Shown here: piece after piece, positions 40,275 to 50,293 of the stretch
Position numbering within the stretch: the stretch's first letter is position 1
How the letters are laid out: the number at the start of each line of letters is the position of its first letter
Source: Actinoplanes auranticolor
Lineage (GTDB): Bacteria > Actinomycetota > Actinomycetes > Mycobacteriales > Micromonosporaceae
Length of the DNA: 64,000 bases
Assembly: GCF_018332655.1 (NCBI RefSeq)
Contig: NZ_BOQL01000022.1
Span: 1-64,000, forward strand
Direction of reading: 5' to 3'
Program-made: the position numbers and the translations under genes
The notes under the pieces: generated by a model
Databases searched by the model: none
Told to the model about the DNA's origin: nothing
What the model saw: only the letters and a program-made list of their open reading frames with translations

Positions 40275-40652
40275 TCAGCCATTCGGCCGGGACTCGATGG
40301 CCTGCAACGACCACCTGTTCCCATCCGGGTCCGGGAAGTGCACGAAGGTCCCCCACGGCTGCACATCGATGTCACTGGCCTCGACACCGGCCTCCAGCAA
40401 CTGCCGGCGGGCGGCCCCGGCATCGGCCACCACGACCTGGATCTCCTGCGTCCCCGGGGTCATCCCGGTGATGCCGTCGCCGAGCACGATGGAGCAGGCC
40501 GAGCCGGGCGGCGTGAGCTGCACGAACCGCAGACCCTCGTGCACCCGGTGGTCATGGTCGGCGTTGAAGCCGATTCGCTGGTAGAACTCCTTGGCCCGGT
40601 CGACGTCGGTCACCGGTACGGGAATGAGCTCGATCTTCCACGTCGCTGTCAT
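40275..40652 (-). CDS. VOC-superfamily glyoxalase/dioxygenase-like protein
   Basis: A 125-residue VOC protein: [20 protein letters not shown], then [16 protein letters not shown], and [16 protein letters not shown] with the metal-ligand Glu of the usual GN-x-W-x-x-x-E pattern replaced by Gln-Ala-Ile-Glu. Typical for small enzymes or resistance proteins that act on one metal-bound substrate; the substrate is unknown. The ATG is divergent from nadE across a 91-bp region. Confidence 0.9.
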   Translation of the reverse strand: MTATWKIELIPVPVTDVDRAKEFYQRIGFNADHDHRVHEGLRFVQLTPPGSACSIVLGDGITGMTPGTQEIQVVVADAGAARRQLLEAGVEASDIDVQPWGTFVHFPDPDGNRWSLQAIESRPNG

Positions 40653-40743
40653 GCGGTCATCCTGCCAACTATTGCGGTCACTTTCTGACCGCAGCGGCCG
40701 GGCAACCGGCTCATCCCGATCTTCGGTTCAGTACAGTGCGGGC

Positions 40744-41592
40744 ATGGCGAACCTACGGCAGCGCATCCTCGCCGAGCTCGGCGTCCAACCGGTGATCGAG
40801 CCCGGCGCGGAGATCCGGCAGCGTGTCGGCTTCCTCAAGGACTATCTGCGTTCGACCCCCGGCGAGGGCTTCGTGCTGGGGATCAGCGGCGGCCAGGACA
40901 GCACGCTGGCCGGCCGGTTGTGCCAGCTCGCCGCCGAGGAGCTGCGGGCTGAGGGTCGGTCGGCCACCTTCGTCGCGGTGCGGCTGCCGCACGGTGTGCA
41001 GGCCGACGAGCACGACGCGCTGATCGCGCTCGAGTTCATCCGGCCCGACCGGTCGATCACGGTGAACGTCCGGCCCGGCGCCGAGGCTGTCGCCGCCGAG
41101 GCGGCGCTCGGCCTGCGGGAGCTGCTGGGCGGTGAGCCGCAGCTGCGGGATTTCGTCCGGGGCAACATCAAGGCGCGCGAACGCATGGTGATCCAGTACG
41201 CGATCGCCGGGCAGCTGAACATGCTCGTCGTGGGCACCGACCACGCCGCGGAGGCGGTGACCGGTTTCTTCACCAAGTACGGCGACGGCGGCGTCGACAT
41301 CACCCCGCTGACCGGCCTGACCAAGCGCCAGGGCGCCGCCCTGCTGCGGGAGCTCGGCGCGCCCGCGAGCGTCTGGGAGAAGGTGCCGACCGCGGACCTC
41401 GAGGACGACCGGCCGGCGCTGCCCGACGAGGAGGCGCTGGGCCTGAGCTACCACCAGATCGACGACTACCTGGAGGGCGTCGACGTCGCCCCCGAGGTGG
41501 CGGCGAGGATCGAGTCGATCCACCAGGCGACCCGGCACAAGCGCGCCCTGCCGGTGACGCCCCTCGACGACTGGTGGCGCCCGACCGCCTGA
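40744..41592 (+). CDS. nadE: NH3-dependent NAD+ synthetase
   Basis: A 282-residue enzyme that makes NAD+ from deamido-NAD+, ATP and ammonia. The ATP-pyrophosphatase loop is [13 protein letters not shown] near residue 45. Other family segments are [58 protein letters not shown] and [11 protein letters not shown]. There is no glutaminase domain, so ammonia must come from elsewhere. It is monocistronic between the VOC and erythromycin-esterase genes. Confidence 0.95.
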   Translation: MANLRQRILAELGVQPVIEPGAEIRQRVGFLKDYLRSTPGEGFVLGISGGQDSTLAGRLCQLAAEELRAEGRSATFVAVRLPHGVQADEHDALIALEFIRPDRSITVNVRPGAEAVAAEAALGLRELLGGEPQLRDFVRGNIKARERMVIQYAIAGQLNMLVVGTDHAAEAVTGFFTKYGDGGVDITPLTGLTKRQGAALLRELGAPASVWEKVPTADLEDDRPALPDEEALGLSYHQIDDYLEGVDVAPEVAARIESIHQATRHKRALPVTPLDDWWRPTA

Positions 41593-41627
41593 TCAGTCCA
41601 CCGGTCGATCCCCGCACCATGGGTCCG

Positions 41628-42812
41628 TCATCCGATGGTCGCGACGAAGACGACGGCGTCGAGCCGGCCGGTGGTGGCCGGATCGAGGGCAAGGTACGTG
41701 TGGTCGGCCGGGATGCGGGGTTTCAGCTGGTCGGCGATCCCGGCCAGGCGTCCGGGGTCGATGACGGCGCGGGCGTACGGCAGCGTTGACAGCACGCCTT
41801 CGAGGGTGTCGGGCGGCGGGACGTCGGAGCCGCGGGTGCCGAAGGTGGTGGCGACGAAGGCGTACTCGCCGGGGAGGCGGGTGCCGGCGATCGCCCCGGC
41901 GCTCCACCATTGCAGCGGCAGGCCGGCGAACTGCAGGTGACTCCGGTCGCGCTGCAGGTGGCGGTTACCGGCGAAGGCCAGCGTGGGTCCGCGCCGGCGC
42001 TCCCGGCTGACGATGGCCGCCAGGTTGTCCGCCATGATCGCGTCGCGGAGGCCCATGAGCGTGTTGACGCGGGTGGGCGCGGGGTCGGCCATGCCGGCGT
42101 GGTAGCGCAGCAGGCCGGTCGCGGTGCGGGCGTACAGGTCGGCTCGCCACCAGTCGTCGGTGGACGTGGCGGCGGTCAGGTCGGGAGCATGCGTGCTGAG
42201 CAGCACCCGCAGGTCGTCGGCAAGCAGGCGCAGCTCCTTGGCCTCGGGGCTGCGGCCGACGGACCGGGCGGGATCCATCGTGGCGGCCGGATCGGTCCAG
42301 CGCTCGTCGGGGCCGAGCAGCTGGTCGAGCTGCTCGCGGCTCCAGGGAAGGTCGAGATGCCCGGCGAGGTAGTCGTGCAGCGCGGTCAGCGCGGGGCCGG
42401 GGCCGGCCGGACCCATGACCTCCAGGGGGCCGTCGAAGCCGGAGAAGCGCAGCCGCTCGGGCCGGGGGCGCTGCTCGTTGTAGGCGCGCATCCAGCGCAG
42501 GAGCTCGCGATTGGCCGGTGAGGCACCGAAGCCGTGGCTGAAGCCCTGACTCAGCGCCGTATCGAGAGTCCCGATGCCGTCGGTGACGTACGCGTCGGCG
42601 GCCAGGCCGGCCAGACAGTCGCTCTCCAGCGTGATCGAGCGGTAGCCCTCATGCTCCACGAGGTGGCGGAAGATCTCGTTGCGCAGCTCGGGGAACGCTT
42701 CGACACCGTGGGTGGGCTCACCGAGGCCGAGCAGGCGGAGGCCGGGAGGCAGGAGCGAGCTGAGGGCACCGCCGCTGAACGGCTGAGCGGCGTCCCGGAT
42801 AGAGGTCGTCAT
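41628..42812 (-). CDS. Erythromycin-esterase-family hydrolase
   Basis: A 394-residue cytoplasmic protein of the erythromycin esterase (EreA/succinoglycan) family. The conserved start GLGEPTHGVEAFPELRNEIF holds the catalytic His/Glu pair; later segments are GFDGPLEVMG, GLRDAIMADNL and FAGNRHLQRD. The family opens lactone rings of macrolides in some members. The divergent gene encodes a MerR-type regulator across 45 bp, an arrangement of drug-inducible resistance. Activity on a macrolide is inferred, not shown. Confidence 0.9.
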   Translation of the reverse strand: MTTSIRDAAQPFSGGALSSLLPPGLRLLGLGEPTHGVEAFPELRNEIFRHLVEHEGYRSITLESDCLAGLAADAYVTDGIGTLDTALSQGFSHGFGASPANRELLRWMRAYNEQRPRPERLRFSGFDGPLEVMGPAGPGPALTALHDYLAGHLDLPWSREQLDQLLGPDERWTDPAATMDPARSVGRSPEAKELRLLADDLRVLLSTHAPDLTAATSTDDWWRADLYARTATGLLRYHAGMADPAPTRVNTLMGLRDAIMADNLAAIVSRERRRGPTLAFAGNRHLQRDRSHLQFAGLPLQWWSAGAIAGTRLPGEYAFVATTFGTRGSDVPPPDTLEGVLSTLPYARAVIDPGRLAGIADQLKPRIPADHTYLALDPATTGRLDAVVFVATIG

Positions 42813-42817
42813 GCCCC

Positions 42818-42833
42818 TCAACAGTATCGTTGA
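42818..42833. promoter_or_regulatory. Dyad between the esterase and its regulator
   Basis: TCAAC-AGTATC-GTTGA is a perfect 5-bp inverted repeat six bases apart in the 45-bp gap between the divergent starts. MerR-type regulators bind dyads inside such promoters. TTGAAC lies within the right arm and could be a -35 for the regulator. Confidence 0.5.
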
Positions 42834-42857
42834 ACCTTCTGTGTAAACTCCGCCGGA

Positions 42858-43550
42858 ATGCGGCTGCGACCCGTCGACCTGGCCCGGGAGCACGGCCTGT
42901 CCACGCAGGCGGTGCGCAACTACGAGGCAGCGGGCATCCTTCCGCCGGCCGAGCGCTCGCCGTCGGGCTACCGCGGCTACGCCCCGCGCCATGCCGCGGC
43001 GTTGCGGACCTTCCTCGCTCTGATTCCCGGGTACGGCCACGCGACAGCCACCGCAATCATGCGGGCGGTGAACGGCGGCGCGGTCGAGGAGGCGTTGCGC
43101 CTCATCGACGGCAGCCACGCGCAGCTGGCCGAGGACCGGCGCACGCTGGAGGCCGTGGACCTGGCGCTGGGCGAGCTGACACCACCCGCGGCACCGGCGC
43201 CGGGCGCGACGTTCATCGGGCCGCTCGCGCGCCGGCTCGGCATCAAGCCGGCCACGTTACGCAAGTGGCAGCGGGCCGGCCTGATCACGCCCCGGCGCGA
43301 TCCCCGCACCGGCTACCGCGTCTACACCTCCGCCGACGTACGCGACGTGCTGCTGGCCCATCAGCTGCGCCGCGGCGGGCACGGGCTGGATCGGATCGCC
43401 CAGGTGCTGGACCAGGTGCGGACGGCGGGCGGATCCGAGCCCCTGCGAGCGACGTTGCGGGAGTGGCGCGCCCGGCTGACGGCCCGGGGCAGAGCCATGC
43501 TGTCGGGTGCGGCCGCCCTCGACACGTACCTGAAAACCCTCAACGACTGA
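42858..43550 (+). CDS. MerR-type regulator of the TioE subfamily
   Basis: A 230-residue protein. The N-terminal MerR HTH (VDLAREHGLSTQAVRNYE, then AGILPPAERSPSGYRGY) is followed by helices. A second MerR-like HTH occupies about 125-165 (LARRLGIKPATLRKWQRAGL, then ITPRRDPRTGYRVY), the double-HTH layout of TioE. The divergent neighbour is the erythromycin-esterase gene, its likely target. Confidence 0.92.
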   Translation: MRLRPVDLAREHGLSTQAVRNYEAAGILPPAERSPSGYRGYAPRHAAALRTFLALIPGYGHATATAIMRAVNGGAVEEALRLIDGSHAQLAEDRRTLEAVDLALGELTPPAAPAPGATFIGPLARRLGIKPATLRKWQRAGLITPRRDPRTGYRVYTSADVRDVLLAHQLRRGGHGLDRIAQVLDQVRTAGGSEPLRATLREWRARLTARGRAMLSGAAALDTYLKTLND

Positions 43551-43568
43551 GTCACCCGGCGGGCCGGC

Positions 43569-44219
43569 TCAGCGCAGCAGGGTCGCCTCGCCGTCGGCCA
43601 GGTGCAGCTCGTGGTCGCAGGCCGCGGCGGCCTCCGGGTCGTGGGTGGCGAAGACGACCGCGGCGCCCCGCTGTGCCTCCGCGCGCAGCAGCTCGATCAC
43701 CTTCTGCCGGTTCGCCGCGTCCAGCTCGCTGGTCACCTCGTCGGCCAGCAGCACGTCGCCGCGCAGCGCCAGTCCACGGGCGATGGCCGCGCGCTGCTGC
43801 TGGCCCCCGGAGAGCTCGTCGACGAGCTGGTCCGCCTGGCCGGCCAGGCCGACCCGTTCCAGGGACTCCGCGGTGCCGCGCCGGGCGTCGGCGGGGGTGC
43901 CACCGGTCGCGATCATGGCGACCGCGATGTTCTCGGCCGCGGTGAGGATGGCCGCCAGGCCGTTCTCCTGCGGGATCAGCACCACGCCGAGCGCCACGCC
44001 CTGATCCCGGTCCGTCAGCTCGCCGCCGTCGACCAGGACCCGGCCCGCGGCCGGCGGCAGCAGGCCCGCCATCGCCGCCAGCAGCGTGGTCTTGCCCGCC
44101 CCGGACGGGCCGGTCACCGCCAGCATCTCGCCTGGGCGCACCGTCACGCTGACCTCGCGCAGCACCGGCACCCCGTCGCCGTACGCGACCTGCGCCGCCT
44201 CCACTGTGAGCGTCCTCAT
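43569..44219 (-). CDS. ABC transporter ATP-binding protein (LolD/MacB type)
   Basis: A 216-residue ATPase: Walker A GPSGAGKTT near residue 39, Q-loop IPQENG, signature LSGGQQQRAAIARGLAL, Walker B DVLLADEVTSELD, switch His in VFATHDPE. It is the third gene of the FtsX operon; its start overlaps the permease stop (ATGA). It would power the two large permeases, which likely extract lipids or peptides or transmit force to the periplasm, as MacB-type systems do. Confidence 0.92.
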   Translation of the reverse strand: MRTLTVEAAQVAYGDGVPVLREVSVTVRPGEMLAVTGPSGAGKTTLLAAMAGLLPPAAGRVLVDGGELTDRDQGVALGVVLIPQENGLAAILTAAENIAVAMIATGGTPADARRGTAESLERVGLAGQADQLVDELSGGQQQRAAIARGLALRGDVLLADEVTSELDAANRQKVIELLRAEAQRGAAVVFATHDPEAAAACDHELHLADGEATLLR

Positions 44220-47200
44220 CGGCCCTCCCCCTCGTTCACGCCGGCGGCCCGCACCCGGCCCCGCAGGTCCCGCCCGGTCAGCAGGGCCGCCCCGGCCAGC
44301 ACGATCAGCATCGCCAGCCCGGCTGCGGCCAGGACCAGCGGCCGGGGCCAGCCGGGGAACGGCAGCGGCGCCGGCCGGAGCCCGGCCAGCGGCAGGGTCC
44401 AGCCGGTGAGTCCCCAGCCGGCCAGGGCGATGCCCAGGCCGGCGAGCACGGCGATGACCGCGAGGATCGGGTACGTCCACAGCGTCGCCTGCCCCGCCGT
44501 CCGGCCACTCAGTCCCTGGGCGCGCAACGCGGACAGGTCCTGGACCCGCCGCGCCCGGTCCACGGCCGCCGCCAGGATCAGCGCCCCGGCCCCCAGCACC
44601 GTCGCCAGGCACCCGGCGAGCACGTAGAACCACAGCGCCAGCGCGGGCCCCTGGTGGTCGAGCTGGGCGCGTACCTCGGTGGCCCGGGTGTCGCCCAGGA
44701 TGACCAGGCCCTGCGCCGCCAGCCGGTCGAGGGTGTCGGCCGGCGCCGCCGCGGACAGCCAGACCTCGGGCAGCGTGGTGGTGGTCGCGGCGGTGGCGTA
44801 GCGGTCCTGGTATTCCAGGTCGGACAGGTTGGCGCGCAGCCCGAGCCGGGGCACGGCCGGTAGATCGGCCACCCGGGTGACCGGCGCCGGCTGCCCGTCC
44901 AGGCCGGTGATCGAGTCGCCGGTGCGCCGCCCGGCACTGGCCACCGGCAGCGGCGACGGCGTGTCCGCCGGCTGGAGCCAGGCCCCGTCCGGCAGTCCGC
45001 CCGGCGCGTCGACGTCGACCTGCAGACCGGCGGGGACGGCCGTGAGGGTGCCGAACCGGGGCATCCGCCAGCGGGCCGGGTCGGCGAGCCCGGCGACCGG
45101 CAGCGCCGGCCGGACCGGGTTGATGCTGCCCAGCCCGGTCAGGATCAGCCGGCAGCGCACAGCGTTGGTCCCGCCGATCACGGTGATCTGGATGCCGTCG
45201 ACCCGGCAGCCCTGCCGGCACACCGGGACCCTCTGCCCGTACGTGTAGGGGCCCTCCTGCAGCTGGCCGAACGCGACGGTGGCCGAGCCCAGCCCGGTGA
45301 CCGAGCTGACCGTGACCGTCATCCGCAGCGGCGGACTGTCCTCGAGCCCGGTGGCGGTGGCGTTGACGGTGAGGTCCTGGCCGGCGATGACGATCGGCTC
45401 GGGGGCGGCGGGCCGCAACGCCCGGGCGACCTCGGCGGCGTCCGGACCTCCGGCCCAGGTGGCCACAGTGGCCAGCCGCGTGCTGTCCACGGCCAGCCCC
45501 GGCTGTTCGCCCACACCGTTACCCGGGGTGCGGGCGACGGCCATCGCGAACGTGCCTTCCGGGTCGACCGCCCGCACCGCGGTGAGGAGCTCCTGCGGGG
45601 TGCCGGGCTCGACGGTCAGCACCCGGTCGGCGCCGGTGCCCAGGCCGGCCTCCACGACACGGTCGCGGGCACCCACGTCCGCGGCGCAGGCCGCGTATCC
45701 GGCGACGGCCACGGCGGCGACCAGCATCGCGAACAGGCTCCGGGCGCCGGAACGGCGGGACAGCTGCAGGCCGGCCAGGGCCACGCCGAGCCGGCCCCGG
45801 CGCAGCGCGCGGACCGCGAAGCGGGTGACGACGGGCAGCAGGGCCCGGCCGGCCAGCAGGGCGAAGGCGAAGACGATCAGGGCCGGCGCGAACAGGCCGG
45901 CCCCGGTGGGGTCGCCGGAGAGGTTGAGCTGGACCCCGGTGATGATCGCCAGCAGGGCCACGGTCAGGTCCAGGACCGGTGGCCGGCGGCCGCCGACGGG
46001 CAGCCGGCGCAGCAACGCCGAGACGGGGCTGAGCAACTGCCGGCGCTGGGCCAGCAGGGCGGCCAGCACCGCGGCCAGCGCGGCCAGCGGGGCGTACTGC
46101 AGCGAGGACCAGGCCGGCGCGACCCCGACGCCGGGGAACCGGACGGCCGCGATGGCGTTCACCAGCAGTTGCCCGGCCAGGCAACCGAGCAGCGCGCCGA
46201 GCAGGATGGCGAGCAGGCTCTCACCGGTGGCCAGCCACCAGCGTTCCCACCAGCGCGCCCCGCGCAGGGCCACGACGGCCAGTTCGGGGCGGCGGCCCTC
46301 GGTGCCGTAGCCGACCGCCAGGAAGATGACGAAACAGGAGAGCAGGACCAGCGGCACGGCGATGACCGGGACGATCACCCGGGCCGCCGCCCGCCCGGCC
46401 TCGATCCGGGCGAGCAGGTCCGGGATGCCGGTCTCGGTGCGGATCGGCGCCCCGATCTTGATGATCATGTTCTTCAGGCCGTCGAGCGCGGCCTGGACCC
46501 CGGCGAGCTTGTCGACGTCCAGCGCGCCCGGCTGGGCGGCGCTGTCGATGGAGAGCGACGTCTGCCCGTGGTCCATCGTGGACAAGCTGGCGTAGTCGGC
46601 GAACACCGGTTCGCCGGGGCGCGGTCCGGGATCGGCGGCGAAGTAGCCGTGCGTCCCCCAGTACACCTCCGCGGGGTCCGGCACCCGGTACGTGCCCACC
46701 ACCGTCAGCCGCTTGGGCAGCCCCTTCGGCTCGAAGACCGGGGTACGGGGATCCGGGCTGAACTCGGCGTAGGTCAGCTCGAGCGCGTCGCCGGGCGCCA
46801 GCGACCGCCGCTTGGCGGTCTGCTCGCCGATGACCACCTCACCCTCGCCGATGAGGCACCGCCCGGCCACCATGCTCAGGTGGGCGCAGACGTCCTGCCG
46901 GTAGACGAACCGCGTCCGCAGTTTCGTGTCCGGCTCGATGCCCAGGGTCGGATACTCGGCCGCGAAGACGTTGGTGAAGCCGGGGAAGGCGATCAGCGCC
47001 GGGCCCACGTTGGTGAAGCTGAGAGCGTCGCCCTCGGCGTTCCGGGCATCCTCGATCTTGCTGACCACCAAACTGCGTTCCCGGGGCAGGGCGGTGTCGA
47101 CCTGCCCGGCGGCGACGGCCCGGTCGGCGGCCTGCACGTACGCCGGCGCGGCGACCGCGGCGGCCACGCTGACCAGGGCGAGCAGCGCCAGGGTGACGGC

Positions 47201-47245
47201 CTGGCCCCGCCGGCTCCACACCATCGCCAGAACCAGGGCGATCAT
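44216..47245 (-). CDS. Large FtsX/MacB-type ABC permease, copy 2
   Basis: A 1009-residue membrane protein. An N-terminal helix (TLALLALVSVAAAVAAPAY) precedes a long extracellular domain with CAHLSMVAGRCLIGEGEV (likely disulfide). Then come a cluster of membrane helices with an FtsX-like core near 310-540, a second extracellular domain near 560-850, and a C-terminal helix set. Two FtsX-type units in one chain match the related permease encoded upstream. It overlaps both neighbours by four bases. Confidence 0.9.
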   Translation of the reverse strand: MIALVLAMVWSRRGQAVTLALLALVSVAAAVAAPAYVQAADRAVAAGQVDTALPRERSLVVSKIEDARNAEGDALSFTNVGPALIAFPGFTNVFAAEYPTLGIEPDTKLRTRFVYRQDVCAHLSMVAGRCLIGEGEVVIGEQTAKRRSLAPGDALELTYAEFSPDPRTPVFEPKGLPKRLTVVGTYRVPDPAEVYWGTHGYFAADPGPRPGEPVFADYASLSTMDHGQTSLSIDSAAQPGALDVDKLAGVQAALDGLKNMIIKIGAPIRTETGIPDLLARIEAGRAAARVIVPVIAVPLVLLSCFVIFLAVGYGTEGRRPELAVVALRGARWWERWWLATGESLLAILLGALLGCLAGQLLVNAIAAVRFPGVGVAPAWSSLQYAPLAALAAVLAALLAQRRQLLSPVSALLRRLPVGGRRPPVLDLTVALLAIITGVQLNLSGDPTGAGLFAPALIVFAFALLAGRALLPVVTRFAVRALRRGRLGVALAGLQLSRRSGARSLFAMLVAAVAVAGYAACAADVGARDRVVEAGLGTGADRVLTVEPGTPQELLTAVRAVDPEGTFAMAVARTPGNGVGEQPGLAVDSTRLATVATWAGGPDAAEVARALRPAAPEPIVIAGQDLTVNATATGLEDSPPLRMTVTVSSVTGLGSATVAFGQLQEGPYTYGQRVPVCRQGCRVDGIQITVIGGTNAVRCRLILTGLGSINPVRPALPVAGLADPARWRMPRFGTLTAVPAGLQVDVDAPGGLPDGAWLQPADTPSPLPVASAGRRTGDSITGLDGQPAPVTRVADLPAVPRLGLRANLSDLEYQDRYATAATTTTLPEVWLSAAAPADTLDRLAAQGLVILGDTRATEVRAQLDHQGPALALWFYVLAGCLATVLGAGALILAAAVDRARRVQDLSALRAQGLSGRTAGQATLWTYPILAVIAVLAGLGIALAGWGLTGWTLPLAGLRPAPLPFPGWPRPLVLAAAGLAMLIVLAGAALLTGRDLRGRVRAAGVNEGEGR

Positions 47246-50200
47246 CGGCCGCTCCCGTGCAGCTCACGAACCAGCGGGCGGACGGCGAGCCAGCTGGTCA
47301 CGCCGAGCGTGAGCAGCGCGATCAGCCCGGCCGCGGCCAGGGCGCCGGGGCTGAGCGCACCCGGCGGCGGGATCAGCGTCCAGTCGTCGGTGAACGGGCG
47401 GACGGTGACACCCACGGCGGGGCGTGCCACCGCCGCTGCCAGCAGACCGGCCAGCAGACTCGCGGCCATCAGGGCGGCGCTGCCCGCGTACCCGATGGTG
47501 ACGGCTGCGCGCAGCGGCAGGCCCTGCAGCCGCAGCGCCGACAGCTGGTCGCGTTGCGGGCCGCGCTCGACGGCCGCGGCCACCGCGACGGCGGCCGCGG
47601 CGAGCAGCAGGCCGACCGCCGCCGCGAGCATGGCGAAGGTCGCGCCGACCGCGGTGCCCTGGTCCTCGAGCCGGGCGGCCTGCTCGGCCACGGCGGTGTC
47701 GTCGAGCACGGTCAGCCCGCCGGCCCGCAGCGCGTCGAGCACCGACGGCGGGGCGTCCGCGGCCAGCCAGACCTGGTACGTGCCGTCGACATCGGACTCG
47801 GCCGAGATCCGGCGGACGGTGTCCAGGTCCACGATGATCCCGGCCCCGCCGACCACCGGGAGCACCGGCGCCGTCCCGGCGACCCGGACCCGCACCGCCG
47901 AGCCGCCGAACGCGTAGACGACCGCGTCGCTGAACTGCCAGTTCGGCGGCTGCGGCCCGGCCATCACGACCGGTAGCGGCAGCGCCGCGTCCACCGCGAA
48001 CACGCGGTTGCCGGGCGGGGAGCCGCTCTCGTTACGGTCGGACCGCATGGTCAGGGTGCCCGCGTTCGCGAAGACGTCCACGGCCGCGGCGGTGAAGTCG
48101 GGGCGCCACCGCCGCGGGTCGCCCAGCGCGGCGGCGTCCAGGATCTCGGCGGACGGCCCCTGCTGGGAAAGGCCACGGATGGTCACCGCGGCGCCGGCCG
48201 ACGGCAAGCCGGGCCGGCCGTCACTGCCGCTCGGCGCGGACAGCTGCCAGCGGACCAGCCGGCATCCCGGCGCCGCGGTGCAACCGCTGACCGCGGCACG
48301 GACCCGGTGCTCGCCCGGCCGGACCGGTCCGAACTCGACTGTGCGGCTCACGCCGGTCGCCTCGTGCTGCAGAACGGCCGTGACCACGACGGGCTCCCGG
48401 TCGGCGTTGCGCATCCGCAGGGTCAGCCGGTTGCCGGTGACCATGACGGCGGGCGGTAACGGGGTGGCGCGTACGGCGGCGCCCAGGGTGCCGAGGGGGC
48501 CGTACTCCGGCCGCCAGGCGGCGATCGCGGCGAGCCGGGAGCTGTCGACGGCCACGACCGGCGGGAGGCTGTTGCGGTTGATCACCACGGCCATCGCGTG
48601 GGTGCCGCCCGGGTCGGCGGCCCGGACCGCGTGTTGCAGAGCGGTGCGGTTGGTGGCCTGGACGGTGAGCGCGCGGGGGGCGCCCAGTTCGACCTCGCTG
48701 CGCTGGGTGCGCGCCTCCCGGCCGGCCGACCAGCTGCCCGCCGTACCGGTGAAGATCGCGACCGCCACCGCGACCAGGGCGAAAACCCGGTGGGCGCCCG
48801 GCCGGCGGGCGGTCTGCGCGGCCACCAGGCCGAGTCGCAGCCGCCCGGCCCGCAGGGCGGCACTGCCGCCGCGGTCGGCCACCCGGCCGAACAGCCGGGC
48901 CAGCAGCAGCGCCACCGCCAGGGCGACCAGCGCGGGCGCGACCAGCGCCAGGCCGCCGGTGGTGCGCCCGGCCCGCACCTGGTACGCGGCCCCGACCGCG
49001 ACGGCGATCAGCACGAGATCGATGACGTCGGCCCGCCAGTCGCGGCGGCCGGCCGAGACCCGGCTCAGCAGCTGCCCGACCGGAAGCCGCAGCACGGCAG
49101 CCTCCACCGCGAACAGCACCAGCAGGCCACCGGCCACGACGAGGCCCACCGCGGCGGCGGAGAGCCCGAGGGCCTGCAGCCGGTCCGCGCTGCCGAGCAC
49201 CGGCCCGGCCAGCAGGCGCGCGGTGAGGAAACCCAGTGGCGCACCGACCAGCGCACCGGCCAGCAGCGGCACCACGTGCTGGCCCAGCGCCAGCCACAGC
49301 ATGCCGCCGCGGGTGCTGCCGCGCAGCTTCAGCAGCGCGGCGTCGCCGCGTCGTTCACGGCCGGTGTAACGGCCGGCCAGGCCGATCGCGAAGAGCCCGA
49401 GCACCAGCACCTGGCAGAGCGCGACGACGACGGCCTCCCGGATCGTCTGCCGGTCACGCGCGATGGTGCGCAGCAGCTCGGCGGTGGGGTTCACCAGGCG
49501 CAGCCCGGCCGCGTCGAAGTCCGGCTCGGCCGTGCGGATGGCCGCGGCCAGGTCGTAGCCGTCGTCGCCGCGGATCAGCTCCTGCGGCACGCCCACGTCG
49601 TAGGTCAGGGTGGGGTCGGCGAGCTGGTCGATCGTGAAGGTCTCGACGGGGGTGAACGCCGGCTCCAGACCGCCGTTGGCCCGGAACAGCCGGTTGCTCC
49701 AGTACTCGCCGGCCGGATCGGTCAGAACGTAGCGCGCGACGATCCGCAGGGTGACCGGCGCGGTGTCCTGCGACGCGCGCAGCACCAGCTTGTCGCCGGG
49801 GGCCAGGCCGAGCTGCTCGGCGGTGTCCTGGCTGATCGCCGCCTCACCCGCGGCGGCCGGGCACGGGCCGGTGAGGACGACGTGCGCGCAGAAGTCGTCG
49901 CGGTAGCTGATCGACATCGTCGGGCTGCTGTCCCCGCGGTTGGCGGTCAGCGCGACGGTCATGCCGAGCACCGGTCGCAGGCCGGGGATGGGCAGCAGCC
50001 GGTCGACGGAGGCCCGGAACGTGTCGAGGGCGGGCTGCGGTGTGCCGTCGGTCTCGGCGGTCTGCCGCACCGACAGCATGCGCTGCCCGGCGGGGGCCGC
50101 GGCGACGTCACCGTCGGCGGCGCGGGAGGAGGCGGCGATCGCATACCAGGGGCCCGCGGCCGCGACCGCGGCGATCAGGGCGGTGAGGATGCCGACGGTC

Positions 50201-50250
50201 AGGACCTGCGCGGTACGGGCGCGGACCGCCCCGAGCACCAGCGCGAGCAT
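47242..50250 (-). CDS. Large FtsX/MacB-type ABC permease, copy 1
   Basis: A 1002-residue paralog of the downstream permease, with the same order: an N-terminal helix, an extracellular domain with CAHVVLTGPCPAAAGEAAIS (matching the other permease's CAHLS...GRC segment), a helix cluster, a second outer domain and C-terminal helices. Two complementary permeases suggest a heterodimer with the coupled ATPase. The cargo is unknown. It is first in the operon, after a 43-bp gap from the CorA gene. Confidence 0.9.
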   Translation of the reverse strand: MLALVLGAVRARTAQVLTVGILTALIAAVAAAGPWYAIAASSRAADGDVAAAPAGQRMLSVRQTAETDGTPQPALDTFRASVDRLLPIPGLRPVLGMTVALTANRGDSSPTMSISYRDDFCAHVVLTGPCPAAAGEAAISQDTAEQLGLAPGDKLVLRASQDTAPVTLRIVARYVLTDPAGEYWSNRLFRANGGLEPAFTPVETFTIDQLADPTLTYDVGVPQELIRGDDGYDLAAAIRTAEPDFDAAGLRLVNPTAELLRTIARDRQTIREAVVVALCQVLVLGLFAIGLAGRYTGRERRGDAALLKLRGSTRGGMLWLALGQHVVPLLAGALVGAPLGFLTARLLAGPVLGSADRLQALGLSAAAVGLVVAGGLLVLFAVEAAVLRLPVGQLLSRVSAGRRDWRADVIDLVLIAVAVGAAYQVRAGRTTGGLALVAPALVALAVALLLARLFGRVADRGGSAALRAGRLRLGLVAAQTARRPGAHRVFALVAVAVAIFTGTAGSWSAGREARTQRSEVELGAPRALTVQATNRTALQHAVRAADPGGTHAMAVVINRNSLPPVVAVDSSRLAAIAAWRPEYGPLGTLGAAVRATPLPPAVMVTGNRLTLRMRNADREPVVVTAVLQHEATGVSRTVEFGPVRPGEHRVRAAVSGCTAAPGCRLVRWQLSAPSGSDGRPGLPSAGAAVTIRGLSQQGPSAEILDAAALGDPRRWRPDFTAAAVDVFANAGTLTMRSDRNESGSPPGNRVFAVDAALPLPVVMAGPQPPNWQFSDAVVYAFGGSAVRVRVAGTAPVLPVVGGAGIIVDLDTVRRISAESDVDGTYQVWLAADAPPSVLDALRAGGLTVLDDTAVAEQAARLEDQGTAVGATFAMLAAAVGLLLAAAAVAVAAAVERGPQRDQLSALRLQGLPLRAAVTIGYAGSAALMAASLLAGLLAAAVARPAVGVTVRPFTDDWTLIPPPGALSPGALAAAGLIALLTLGVTSWLAVRPLVRELHGSGR

Positions 50251-50293
50251 CGAGCCCTCCCCCGTTGAAGATCCTCGGGCAGGGTACGCGATG

